Shown: positions 53,873-62,163 of the stretch, piece by piece
Numbering within the stretch: the stretch's first letter is position 1
Layout: each line of letters begins with the position of its first letter
Source: Streptomyces sp. MNU76
GTDB taxonomy: Bacteria; Actinomycetota; Actinomycetes; Streptomycetales; Streptomycetaceae
Direction of reading: 5' to 3'
DNA: 64,000 nucleotides
NCBI RefSeq assembly: GCF_020982545.1
Contig: NZ_JAJKLK010000031.1
Span: 326,715 to 390,714, forward strand
Program-made: the position numbers and the translations under genes
Notes under the pieces: generated by a model
Told to the model about the DNA's origin: nothing
Seen by the model: only the letters and a program-made list of their open reading frames with translations
Databases searched by the model: none

Positions 53873-55195
53873 TCACCTGGTGGCTCTTGAGGCTGCTGTG
53901 GCCCCTGTGTCCAGGTGTCGGTGAATGGTGCGGTGGAAGTGCTGGAGTCCGGGCTCGTTGCGTCCGAAGACGAAATCGGTCCCGTCGAGGGCCTTGAGCC
54001 CCTGCTGGACTCCGTAGGTGGTCGCGTAGTCCTCGTCGCGGACCACCTCGTGGAACCACGCGCCGAACCGGTCGGCGGCCTGGCGTTCCTCCTCGGTGAC
54101 CGCCGGTTCCCGCAGCAGGATGATCTGCTGGGTCACCGACTCGGTCGCCGTGCGGGGGAGCACCAGGGATACTGCGATCTTCTGGCGCCAGCCGCCGGCG
54201 ATGGCGAGGCCCGGGAAGAGCCAGTAGATGGGTCCGACGCATTCCCCGGGGTCACGCCGGTCCGGCGGCAGCTCGACCGCCTGCGCGATGGGGCGCAGGG
54301 CCGGTGCGATGCGCTGGTGGGGGCCCCAGGTGTCGTGGGCCATCATGTTCGAGAGGTTCGTCTCGAACACCGTCTTGGGGTGCAGCGAGGCGAAGTGGTA
54401 CGTCTCCAGGTACCCGTCGAGCGTGACCTTCCAGTTGGGGCTGGTCAGCTCGGAGGTGGAGTAGTGGTGGCACTCCGCCAGCCTGAGGCCCTCCAGCAGT
54501 GGCCGGAGATCGCCCAGCCAGGCGTCCAGGTCGGGTTCGGCCGCCGGGTCCAGCGAGACGAAGACGATGCCCGCGTGTTCCCCGGCCGGGAGCCGGACCA
54601 GGCTGCGGCCTTCGCGCGGAACCTCGCCGAAGGTCTTCTCGGCGTACACGCCCCGCAGTTCCCCGGCCAGATCGTACGACCAGGAGTGGTAGGGGCAGGT
54701 GAGCCGCCTGGACACTCCGCAGCCGGGTTCGAGGAGTTTGGCGCCCCGGTGCCGGCAGGCGTTGATCATCGCGTGCACCGTGCCCTGCCGGTCCCGTGTG
54801 ATCAGCACGGGGATGCCGAGCACGTCGATCGCCTTGTACGTGTTCGGCCCCGGAAGCTCGCAGGACATGGCGAGCGGCAGCGGGACGCTGCGGTGGACGG
54901 CGTCCATCTCGCGCTGCCAGCGGTCGGCGTCGAGGTAGTTGGCCACGGGCTCCGTCCACTGGCCGTCCGTCTCGTGCGTCGTGTTGCCGCGGTAGTGCGC
55001 CATCACACGCTCGACGAGTTCGGCCGCTTCCCGCCGCATCGCCACGGATGCGGCGTCGGTGGACCGGTCCTGGCTGATCCACGACGCGTATTCGGGGGCC
55101 GAGGGGGAGGCGGGAGCCGCCGAGGCCGTGGCCGAGGCCCGCGACCCGCGGTCGGTGTCTGTCTCCCGTATCTCCGGCGAACTGGTCTGGACCAC
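53873..55195 (-). CDS. Rieske-type oxygenase alpha subunit (second), 440 aa
   Basis: Second Rieske large subunit, unlike the first in sequence. Cluster ligands: CRHRGAK and CPYHSW (CxH-17-CxxH) near residue 145. Iron site: DGYLETYHFASLHP near residue 250 with the two His four apart. An N-terminal region of about 40 residues rich in Ala/Ser/Pro precedes the domain. GTG at 55195 is chosen because TGAGGA lies 6 nt upstream; an open frame continues to 55297. It faces the VOC gene divergently and leads a minus-strand series with the SDR, the PEP-utilizer-like protein and the ABM protein. Confidence 0.9.
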   Translation of the reverse strand: MVQTSSPEIRETDTDRGSRASATASAAPASPSAPEYASWISQDRSTDAASVAMRREAAELVERVMAHYRGNTTHETDGQWTEPVANYLDADRWQREMDAVHRSVPLPLAMSCELPGPNTYKAIDVLGIPVLITRDRQGTVHAMINACRHRGAKLLEPGCGVSRRLTCPYHSWSYDLAGELRGVYAEKTFGEVPREGRSLVRLPAGEHAGIVFVSLDPAAEPDLDAWLGDLRPLLEGLRLAECHHYSTSELTSPNWKVTLDGYLETYHFASLHPKTVFETNLSNMMAHDTWGPHQRIAPALRPIAQAVELPPDRRDPGECVGPIYWLFPGLAIAGGWRQKIAVSLVLPRTATESVTQQIILLREPAVTEEERQAADRFGAWFHEVVRDEDYATTYGVQQGLKALDGTDFVFGRNEPGLQHFHRTIHRHLDTGATAASRATR

Positions 55196-55344
55196 GATGT
55201 CCTCACAATCCTCCCAGCCGTGAGCCGGTGGCCGGCTTCGGAGTGCGACAGCTGGGCTGTGTCCGAAACGACAACAGGACTTAGTGTGCTCTGTCAATAG
55301 AAAGTGGCGAAGTGGCCGCTCGGTGGACCGTGGGGGTGGGTGCG

Positions 55345-55806
55345 ATGGTCATGACCCTGCCGTTCGAGGTGGGCGTGGTGGTGCGGGACCTGGAGCTGAT
55401 GGAGCGCTTCTACGGCGAGGTGTTCGGCTGTCGGGCCGAGCGCCGCTCCCGTGTGCCGGAGTCCGTCGGGGTCCCGGCCGGGCTCGGCGGCGAGCTGGCT
55501 GTCGTCTGGCTGCGGGTGCCCTCCGGGGGGTGCGTCAAGTTGATCCTTCCCCGGTCGGCGCCGGTCTCGGCCGGTGCGGAGGTGCTGCCGGCCGGGCGTC
55601 TGGGGCTGTCGTACCTGACCTTCCATCTCGACGACATGGACGCCGTGGTGGCGGCTCTGCCGGTCGCGGGTGCCAGGCCGCTGTCGGACCCTGTCGTCGT
55701 CCGGGCGCGGGGTCGGCGGATCAGCTTCTGGGCGGATCCGGAGGGCAACGTCGTGGAGGTGGTGGACGAGCGGGCCGACATCGCGGGGCAGGGCCATAGT
55801 AATTAG
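55345..55806 (+). CDS. VOC superfamily protein (glyoxalase/dioxygenase-like), 153 aa
   Basis: Vicinal-oxygen-chelate fold with two beta-alpha-beta-beta-beta modules: FEVGVVVRDLELMERFYGEVFG begins the first and LGLSYLTFHLDDMDAVVAAL the second, ending FWADPEGNVVEVVD with the usual metal Glu. Members are extradiol dioxygenases, glyoxalases or epimerases; in this context a ring-cleaving or isomerising role is possible. The frame opens at GTG 55312; ATG 55345 is preferred because the fold begins just after it. It is divergent from the second Rieske gene. Confidence 0.85.
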   Translation: MVMTLPFEVGVVVRDLELMERFYGEVFGCRAERRSRVPESVGVPAGLGGELAVVWLRVPSGGCVKLILPRSAPVSAGAEVLPAGRLGLSYLTFHLDDMDAVVAALPVAGARPLSDPVVVRARGRRISFWADPEGNVVEVVDERADIAGQGHSN

Positions 55807-55902
55807 AGAAGGTGTTCAGTAAGGTGCCCCGTGCTGGTTACTGTAGACCGGCATAAGTAAGTCCGATTGCTTGGCAACCTCCCTCGGGCGAAGGGGCGGA
55901 CG
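55807..55902 (+). promoter_or_regulatory. Region before the E1alpha gene with a dyad
   Basis: CAGTAA (55817-55822) and TTACTG (55838-55843) form an inverted repeat with 15 bp between, in AT-richer sequence ahead of the dehydrogenase operon. It may be an operator or a promoter-proximal dyad. Confidence 0.35.
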
Positions 55903-56907
55903 ATGGCTCAACGAGCATCAACGGCATCGAAGAAATCCACGCAGGTCAGCGCGCAGGTGATCAAGGATCTGCACGAACGCATGGTGCGCATCAGGCTCTT
56001 CGAGACCGAGGCGGGAAAGCTCATGGAAGCGGGCAAGCTGCCCGGTTTCCTGCACCTGTATGTCGGCCAGGAGGCCGTGGCGGCCGGCGTGATGGCGGCC
56101 CTGCGCGACGACGACCAGATCACCTCCACCCACCGGGGCCACGGGCACGCCGTGGCCAAGGGCGTCGGATTCCGCGAGATGTACGCCGAGCTGTACGGCC
56201 GGGTCACCGGCGCGTGCCTCGGCCGCGGCGGGAGCATGCACATCAACGACCTCGCCCGCGGCATGCTCGGCGCCAACGGCATCGTCGGGGCGGGCGTCCC
56301 GATCGCCGTGGGCGCCGCCTTCGCCGCCCGGTACAAGGGCGAGGACAGCGTCGCCGTCACCTTCTTCGGCGACGGAGCCACCAACATCGGCGCCTTCCAC
56401 GAGGGCGCCAACATGGCCGCGATCCTCGGCCTGCCCGTGGTCTTCGTCTGCGAGAACAACGGTTACGCGGAATTCACCCCCCAGTCCGGGCACATGCTCC
56501 TCACCGACGTCGCCGACCGGGCCGCCGCCTACGGCATCCCCAGCGTGATCGTCGACGGCATGGACGCGGTCGCCGTGCACCGCGCCGCGACCGAGGCCGT
56601 CGCACGGGCCCGGGCCGGCGAGGGCCCGATGATGATCGAGGCCAAGACCTACCGCTACTTCGACCACCAGGGCGTCAAGGGCCTGCGTCATCCCTACCGC
56701 TCGGACGAGGAGGTCGCCGAGTGGAAGGCCCGCGACCCCATCGACCTCATCGAGGCCCGGGCCGTCGCCGACGGCACCGCGACGCGAGCGGAGCTGGACG
56801 ACGTACGGCGGCGCACGCGTGAGGAGATCGCCGAGGCCATCGCGTACGCCGAGGCGAGCCCGCTGCCCGACCCCGCCGACCTGCTGCTCAACGTCTACTC
56901 GGGATGA
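55903..56907 (+). CDS. 2-oxoacid dehydrogenase E1 alpha subunit, 334 aa
   Basis: Thiamine-diphosphate-dependent E1 alpha of a pyruvate, acetoin or branched-chain oxoacid dehydrogenase complex. The TPP motif GDGATNIGAFHEGANMAA starts near residue 157 and VCENNGYAEF closes it; GRGGSMHIND and HRGHGHAVAKG are further family segments. The short length and motif set fit acetoin/2-oxoacid E1 alpha rather than homodimeric AceE. ATG at 55903 with AAGGGGCG upstream. Its stop overlaps the E1 beta start by 4 bp. Confidence 0.92.
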   Translation: MAQRASTASKKSTQVSAQVIKDLHERMVRIRLFETEAGKLMEAGKLPGFLHLYVGQEAVAAGVMAALRDDDQITSTHRGHGHAVAKGVGFREMYAELYGRVTGACLGRGGSMHINDLARGMLGANGIVGAGVPIAVGAAFAARYKGEDSVAVTFFGDGATNIGAFHEGANMAAILGLPVVFVCENNGYAEFTPQSGHMLLTDVADRAAAYGIPSVIVDGMDAVAVHRAATEAVARARAGEGPMMIEAKTYRYFDHQGVKGLRHPYRSDEEVAEWKARDPIDLIEARAVADGTATRAELDDVRRRTREEIAEAIAYAEASPLPDPADLLLNVYSG

Positions 56908-57923
56908 CCGCCATGACCACCACCGAAGCACCGGCCCCCGCCACGCGGAAACTCACCTACGTCAAGGCCTTCAACGAAGGTCTCGCACAGGCCATGCGCG
57001 AGGACGACAACGTCTTCGTCGCCGGCGAGGACGTGGCCGGATACGGCGGAGTCTTCCGCATGTTCGACAACCTGCTCGACGAGTTCGGCCCCCGCCGCAT
57101 GATCGACACCCCCATCTCCGAAGCCGCCCTGGTCGGCCTCGGCGTAGGAGCCGCCGCCCGGGGGCTGCGCCCCGTCGTCGACCTGATGTTCATGGACTTC
57201 ATCGGTGTCTGCCTCGACCAGATCGTCAACCAGGCGGCCAAGATGAAGTACATGTTCGGCGGCGCGCCGTCCGTACCGCTCACCATCACCACCGCCTCCG
57301 GGGCGGGCCTCGGCGCCGCGGCCCAGCACAGCCAGAGCCTGGAGGCCTGGCTCGCCCACGTGCCCGGCCTCAAGGTGGTGATGCCGTGCGACGCGTACAC
57401 CGCCAAGGGCCTCACCGTCTCGGCCATCCGGGACGACAACCCGGTCGTCGTCATGCTCAACAAGGTCCTGCTCGGCAGCACGAGCGAGGTGCCCGAGGAG
57501 ATCTACGGCATCCCGCTGGGCCGGGCGCACACCGCGCGGCAGGGCTCCGACGTCACCGTGATCGCTCTCGGCCGCATGGTGGGCGAGGCCCTCGCGGCCG
57601 CCGACGAACTCGCCACCGAGGGCGTGGAGATCGAAGTGATCGACCCCCGCACCGTGCAGCCGCTGGACACCGAGACGATGTTCGCCTCCGTCCGCCGCAC
57701 CAACCGCGTCCTGGTGGTCCATGAGGCCGTCACTTTCGGCGGCCTCGGTGCGGAGATCGCCGCCCAGATCCAGGACGTGGTCTTCGACCACTTGGACGCG
57801 CCGGTCCTGCGCATCGGAGCCCCCTTCTCCCCGGTGCCCTTCTCGCCGGTCCTGGAGAAGGCGTACGTGCCCGATCGCGCCCGCATCGCCCAGGGCTGCC
57901 GGCGCCTCCTCGAAAGGTCGTGA
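56904..57923 (+). CDS. 2-oxoacid dehydrogenase E1 beta subunit, 339 aa
   Basis: Partner of E1 alpha, binding the aminopyrimidine part of the cofactor. Family landmarks: NVFVAGEDVAGYGGVFRMFD, DTPISEAALVGLGVGAAARG, PVVDLMFMDFIGVCLDQI, and the C-terminal transketolase domain ALGRMVGEALAAA with IDPRTVQPLDTETM. ATG at 56904 overlaps the previous stop (ATGA); ATG 56913 is also in frame. The GTG of E2 overlaps its own stop, giving a tightly coupled three-gene operon. Confidence 0.93.
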   Translation: MTAMTTTEAPAPATRKLTYVKAFNEGLAQAMREDDNVFVAGEDVAGYGGVFRMFDNLLDEFGPRRMIDTPISEAALVGLGVGAAARGLRPVVDLMFMDFIGVCLDQIVNQAAKMKYMFGGAPSVPLTITTASGAGLGAAAQHSQSLEAWLAHVPGLKVVMPCDAYTAKGLTVSAIRDDNPVVVMLNKVLLGSTSEVPEEIYGIPLGRAHTARQGSDVTVIALGRMVGEALAAADELATEGVEIEVIDPRTVQPLDTETMFASVRRTNRVLVVHEAVTFGGLGAEIAAQIQDVVFDHLDAPVLRIGAPFSPVPFSPVLEKAYVPDRARIAQGCRRLLERS

Positions 57924-59302
57924 CCGACGTGGCGGTCGAGGTTCTGCTCCCGAAGATCGGCCTGACCATGCAGGAGGGCACGATCGACGAATGGCTGGTG
58001 CCCGCCGGCACGGCCGTCGCGGAGGGCGAGGCGCTGCTGCGGCTGGCCACCGACAAGGTCGACGTGGACGTCGAGGCGGAAGCCGGGGGACTGTTCCACC
58101 CGGTGGTCCCGGCGGGCGCCACCGTCCCGGCCGGGGCCCTCATCGGCTGGCTGCTGGCCGAGGGCGAGCAGCCACCGGACCCGGCGGGTGCGCCGATGCC
58201 CGCCGGGTCCGGGACCGGCTCGGAGCCGGCCGCCGTGGCCGCTCCCGCTGCCGGACCCGCTGCCGTGTCGCCCTCCACCGACGGTGCCGGTGACCGGCTG
58301 CCGGCCTCGCCGAACGCCCGGCGGATCGCCGCGGCCGCCGGCGTCGACCTCTCCGCCGTACGCGGCACCGGGCCGGGCGGCCGGATCGTGTCCGAGGACG
58401 TGGAGGACCTCCTCGCCGCCCTCCCCGGCGACGACCTCGTCACCCCGGCCCCGGCGGACGGCATCGCCTCCTCGCCGCTGGTCCGCAAGCTGGCGAAGGA
58501 GCGGGGCATCGACCTCTGCGACGTCAGCGGCACCGGGCCCGGCGGCCGGGTACGCCGAGCCGACCTCGACGCCGTCGCCCCGCCGCCCCGCCGCCGGGAC
58601 GCGGCTCCCCGCCCCGGCGACGTCCTCCCACTCACCGGAATGCGCGGCACCATCGCCCGCAGGATGCACGCCAGCCTCCAGGAGATGGCACAACTGACGC
58701 ACGGCTACGAGGTGCGGATGGACGCCGTGGTGTCCCTGCGGGACCAGCTCAAGCAGGAGTGGACCGACAGCGAACCGCCGGTGCCCAGCGTCAACGACTT
58801 CCTGCTGAAGGCCGCCGCCCTCGCCCTGCGCGAGCACCCGCTGCTCAACGCGACGGTGCGGGAGGACGGCGTCCATCTGCTCGACGGCATCCACCTGGGC
58901 TTCGCCGTGGCCGTCCCGGGCGGCCTGATGGTCCCCGTGATCGAGGACGCGGTGACGCTGCCGCTGCCCGAGATCGCCCGCCGGTCGAGATCCCTGGCCC
59001 AGGCCGCGCGCGAGGGCCGGATCTCTCCCGCACAACTGGAAGGAGCCACCTTCACCGTCACCTCGCTCGGCGGATACGGCGTCGACTTCTTCACCCCCGT
59101 GATCAACCCCGGCAATGTCGCGATCCTCGGGGTCGGCAGACTCAGGGACGGCGTCGAGTGGGCGGACGACCGGCCCCTGCGGACACGGGTGCTCACCCTG
59201 AGCCTGACCTTCGACCACCGTGCCGTCGACGGGGCACCCGCCGCCGAGTACCTGCGCACGGTCGGTGAGTTGCTGCGCAGGCCCCTGCGCCTGCTGGTGT
59301 GA
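57920..59302 (+). CDS. Dihydrolipoamide acyltransferase E2 with two E3-binding domains, 460 aa
   Basis: Core of the complex. A lipoyl domain occupies residues 1-77 with the lipoylated Lys at 46 (ATDKVDVDVE). After a Pro/Ala linker come two peripheral-subunit-binding domains: about 131-170 (SPNARRIAAAAGVDL, GTGPGGRI) and about 188-225 (SPLVRKLAKERGIDL, GTGPGGRV). The catalytic domain ends with FDHRAVDGAPAAEYL, where the His and Asp are the active-site pair. One binding domain is usual, so the second is noteworthy. GTG at 57920 overlaps the E1 beta stop. No E3 gene follows; the operon stops where the MITE begins. Confidence 0.92.
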   Translation: MTDVAVEVLLPKIGLTMQEGTIDEWLVPAGTAVAEGEALLRLATDKVDVDVEAEAGGLFHPVVPAGATVPAGALIGWLLAEGEQPPDPAGAPMPAGSGTGSEPAAVAAPAAGPAAVSPSTDGAGDRLPASPNARRIAAAAGVDLSAVRGTGPGGRIVSEDVEDLLAALPGDDLVTPAPADGIASSPLVRKLAKERGIDLCDVSGTGPGGRVRRADLDAVAPPPRRRDAAPRPGDVLPLTGMRGTIARRMHASLQEMAQLTHGYEVRMDAVVSLRDQLKQEWTDSEPPVPSVNDFLLKAAALALREHPLLNATVREDGVHLLDGIHLGFAVAVPGGLMVPVIEDAVTLPLPEIARRSRSLAQAAREGRISPAQLEGATFTVTSLGGYGVDFFTPVINPGNVAILGVGRLRDGVEWADDRPLRTRVLTLSLTFDHRAVDGAPAAEYLRTVGELLRRPLRLLV

Positions 59303-59321
59303 TCCGAGGCCGAGAGGCCGC

Positions 59322-59490
59322 CTAGGGGGTGTTTCGAAAGTCCTGTGCGGTGCCCGCGGTGTCCGGTGCGTGCTCTCGGCGTGCCGGACGAAAGCCCTCG
59401 TACTGGACGTACTTGGGGTTTCGGCCGGTGCGGCGAGAGTGCGTGCCGGGCGCCGTGGGTGCTGTGCGGGACTTTCGAAACATCCCCTAG
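59322..59490. mobile_element. 169-bp MITE-like element
   Basis: A short non-coding element bounded by 22-bp inverted repeats with one mismatch: CTAGGGGGTGTTTCGAAAG plus TCC at 59322-59343, and its complement at 59469-59490. It starts 20 bp after the E2 stop. Size, terminal repeats and lack of an ORF are typical of a miniature inverted-repeat element moved by an IS in trans. The CTAG at each end may be the target duplication. Confidence 0.75.
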
Positions 59491-60916
59491 TAGGGCTCCG
59501 TTACGTCTGTCTGTCGGTCCTGTTTGGGGGAACGCTGAAGGTGTGGACGCACATGAAGTGAACCGGGCTCGGGCGACGTTGGCGTTATTCGTGGCTGACG
59601 TGTTCGCGTCGGTGCCGCGTAAGGATCAGCGGGCGAAGGGCGACTGCTACCTGCGGGGATTGATGCTGGACGGACGGCGGAAGTCGATCCAGCCGATGGC
59701 GGAACGGCTGCCGGACGGCAACGAGCAGAACCTGCAGCAGTTCGTGAACCAGTCGACGTGGGATCCGGTGCCGGTGCGGCGGCGGATCGCCCAGCGGATG
59801 GTGCCGAGAATCGGCCCGGAGGCGTGGGCGGTCGATGACGTGTCGTTCCCCAAGGACGGGAAGATGTCGGTGGCGGTCGCGCGCCAGTACTGCGGGGCGC
59901 TGGGCAAGCGGGCCAACTGCCAGGTCGCGGTGAGTGTGCACGCGGTCTCCGACACGGCGTCCTGTCCGCTGCAGTGGCGGATGTTCGTGCCCGAGGAGTG
60001 GGCGGACGATGCGGTGCGGCGGCAGAAGACCGGGATACCGCAGGAGGTCGGGCACCGGGAGAAGTGGCGTCTGGCCCTGGACATCCTCGATGAGCTGGCC
60101 GGGTGGGGTCTGGTGCCGCCGGTGGTGGTGGCCGACGCCGGCTACGGGCAGAACGCCGACTTCCGCGACGGTCTGAGCGAGCGGGGCATCGGCTATGTCG
60201 TGGCGGTCCGTTCGGACGTGACGGTCCACCCGCACGACGTGCGGCCCACCGCCCCGGCCTGGTCCGGGAACGGTCGCAGGCCGCAGCCCCGCTACCGGGA
60301 CAAGCCGTCCTCGGTGGCAGCGCTGGCTCAGGAGCACGGACGGCAGGCGTTCACCGAGGTGACCTGGCGTGAAGGCTCCCGCGGGCCGATGCACTCACGC
60401 TTTCTGGCGCTGCGGGTGCGGCCGGGGGTGAGGGCCCGCCGTCTGGCCCAAGCCGCCGCCACTGCCGAGCACGGCCACTGGGACGGTGTCCTGCCCGAGG
60501 TGACGCTGCTGGTCGAATGGCCCCAGGACGCCGAAGCACCCACCGACTACTGGCTGTCCAACCTGCCCGCCGACACACCGATCACCGAACTGGTCCGCCT
60601 GTCCAAGATCCGCTGGCGCATCGAGCACGATTACCGGGAACTCAAGCACGGCCTCGGCCTGGACCACTTCGAGGGCCGCTCCTGGAACGGCTGGCACCAC
60701 CACGTCACCCTGGTCACCGCCGCCCACGCCTTCCTCACCGAACAGCGCCTGTCCCCAAAAGCCGATACAGCGGACTCACCCTCTACCAGATCCTCGACGC
60801 CATCCAGGACCTGCTGAACTGCTGGACCGGCACCTGCACCACCTGCCACCGCCCGCTGCCCAGAACATCCACCACCAGCCAGAACCCAAGAGCCAGAGCA
60901 ACCTAACGGAGCCCTA
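59491..60916 (+). mobile_element. IS701-family insertion sequence, 1426 bp
   Basis: Ends are inverted repeats: TAGGGCTCCGTTA (59491-59503) and TAACGGAGCCCTA (60904-60916). The direct repeat CTAG at 59487-59490 and 60917-60920 is the 4-bp target duplication typical of the IS701 family. The left CTAG is shared with the end of the MITE, so the IS inserted at the MITE's edge. It carries one transposase gene. Confidence 0.88.
59543..60817 (+). CDS. IS701-family transposase, C terminus apparently frameshifted, 424 aa
   Basis: DDE transposase. The first catalytic Asp region is EAWAVDDVSFPKDGK, the second VVVADAGYGQN, and the Glu region IRWRIEHDYRELKHGLG. After EQRLSPK the frame diverges into unrelated residues and stops, while the typical ending SGLTLYQILDAIQDLLNCW continues in another frame to 60906. 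The shift falls at CCCCAAAAG (about 60755-60763), so one base is missing or extra. All catalytic residues lie upstream, so activity is uncertain rather than excluded. GTG at 59543 is the start. Confidence 0.85.
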   Translation: MDAHEVNRARATLALFVADVFASVPRKDQRAKGDCYLRGLMLDGRRKSIQPMAERLPDGNEQNLQQFVNQSTWDPVPVRRRIAQRMVPRIGPEAWAVDDVSFPKDGKMSVAVARQYCGALGKRANCQVAVSVHAVSDTASCPLQWRMFVPEEWADDAVRRQKTGIPQEVGHREKWRLALDILDELAGWGLVPPVVVADAGYGQNADFRDGLSERGIGYVVAVRSDVTVHPHDVRPTAPAWSGNGRRPQPRYRDKPSSVAALAQEHGRQAFTEVTWREGSRGPMHSRFLALRVRPGVRARRLAQAAATAEHGHWDGVLPEVTLLVEWPQDAEAPTDYWLSNLPADTPITELVRLSKIRWRIEHDYRELKHGLGLDHFEGRSWNGWHHHVTLVTAAHAFLTEQRLSPKADTADSPSTRSSTPSRTC

Positions 60917-60920
60917 CTAG

Positions 60921-62163
60921 TAGTGCGTCGCTGCTTAGTTGTGGCGTGTCTGGTTGGGAGGCTGGTGTCTGGTGGGTTCCTCCTTCCCTTTTGCCGGACA
61001 GGACTGTCGTCATGGGTTCACAGAAGAAGCGGCCGGTCAGGTTGACACCGCAGGATCGTGAGGAGTTGGTCCGGGTGACCACCACGGGTGTTCGTGGGGC
61101 CTCGATGATCATGCGTGCGCGTGTACTGCTAGCACTGGACACCTCGGTGGGAGACGTGGATCCCAAGGCGGTGATCGCGGCCCGGCTCGGCGTCTCCGGT
61201 GAGACGTTACGGCTGGTCGCCAAGCGTTTCGCCGAGACCGGTGGCGATGTGCACGCCACGATCGCGCGGAAGAAGCGCGACCTCCCACCGGTGCCCTCGC
61301 CGGTGACCGGCGAGGTCGAAGCCCGGCTGATCGCGATGGCGTGCTCACAGCCACCCCAGGGCCATACCCGGTGGTCGCTGCGGCTGCTGGAGAAACATGT
61401 CGCGCTGGCCGAGGACATCCCCGATCTGGACCACTCCACCATCGGGCGGGTCTTAAAAAAACGGAACTGCGCCCTCACCTGAGAAAGTGCTGGACCATCC
61501 CACCCCGGGCGAACGCGGAGTTCGCGGCCCGGATGGAAGACGTGCTGGCCGTCTATGCCCGGCCCTACGACCCGGCACGTCCGGTGGTGTGCATGGACGA
61601 GAAGCCCTACCAGCTCCTCGGCGATGCCCGCGACCCGGCCCGCCCGCCCTGGTCACGACGCCCGCCAGGACAGCGAGTACATCCGCTGCGGCACGTCCTC
61701 GATCTTCGTGTGGGTCGAACCCTGCGCGGGTGGCGTCGCGTTCAGGCACTGTCCCGGCGGACCCGGATCGACTGGTGGCCAGGTCAAACAGTTACTGAGC
61801 GTGGACTACCCCGACGCCGAGACCGTGGTGCTGGTGATGGACAACCTCAACACCCACAACATCGCCTCGTTGTACGAGGCGTTCGAACCGAAGAGGCATT
61901 CGCCCTGGCCCAACGCCTCGAGATCCACCACACGCCCAAGCACGGGTCATGGCTCAACATCGCCGAGATCGAACTCTCCGCACTGACCCGGCAATGCCTC
62001 GACCGCCGGATCAGCGACCTCGACACCCTCAACACCGAACTCTCAGCCTGGCAGAACGCCACCAACACCGACCAGCGTCAGGTGAACTGGCAGTTCACCA
62101 CCCACGACGCACGCATCAAACTGCGCCACCTCTATCCCAAAAACTAGCCGCGACAGTCTACTA
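60921..62163 (+). mobile_element. IS630-family element, degenerate
   Basis: The left end TAGTAGTGCGTCGCTGCT and the right end (complement at about 62140-62163) align as imperfect inverted repeats (TAGTAG, GTCGC, GCT, AGTT blocks shared). It directly abuts the IS701 copy and the next element; the flanking CTAG/TA sequences fit the TA target of the IS630 family. It carries a broken transposase gene. Confidence 0.75.
61012..62147 (+). pseudogene. IS630-family transposase with several frame changes
   Basis: The helix-turn-helix part starts at ATG 61012. The frame changes first at an A7 run (61454-61460), where a -1 slip on A-AAA-AAA would join it to the next part, then near 61660-61680 and again near 61890. 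Catalytic blocks remain readable across frames: VCMDEKPYQLL, VLVMDNLNTH and PKHGSWLNIAEIEL, giving the DDE triad. The A7 shift could be programmed, as in some IS families, but the two later shifts cannot be explained that way, so the gene is probably dead. Confidence 0.85.
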
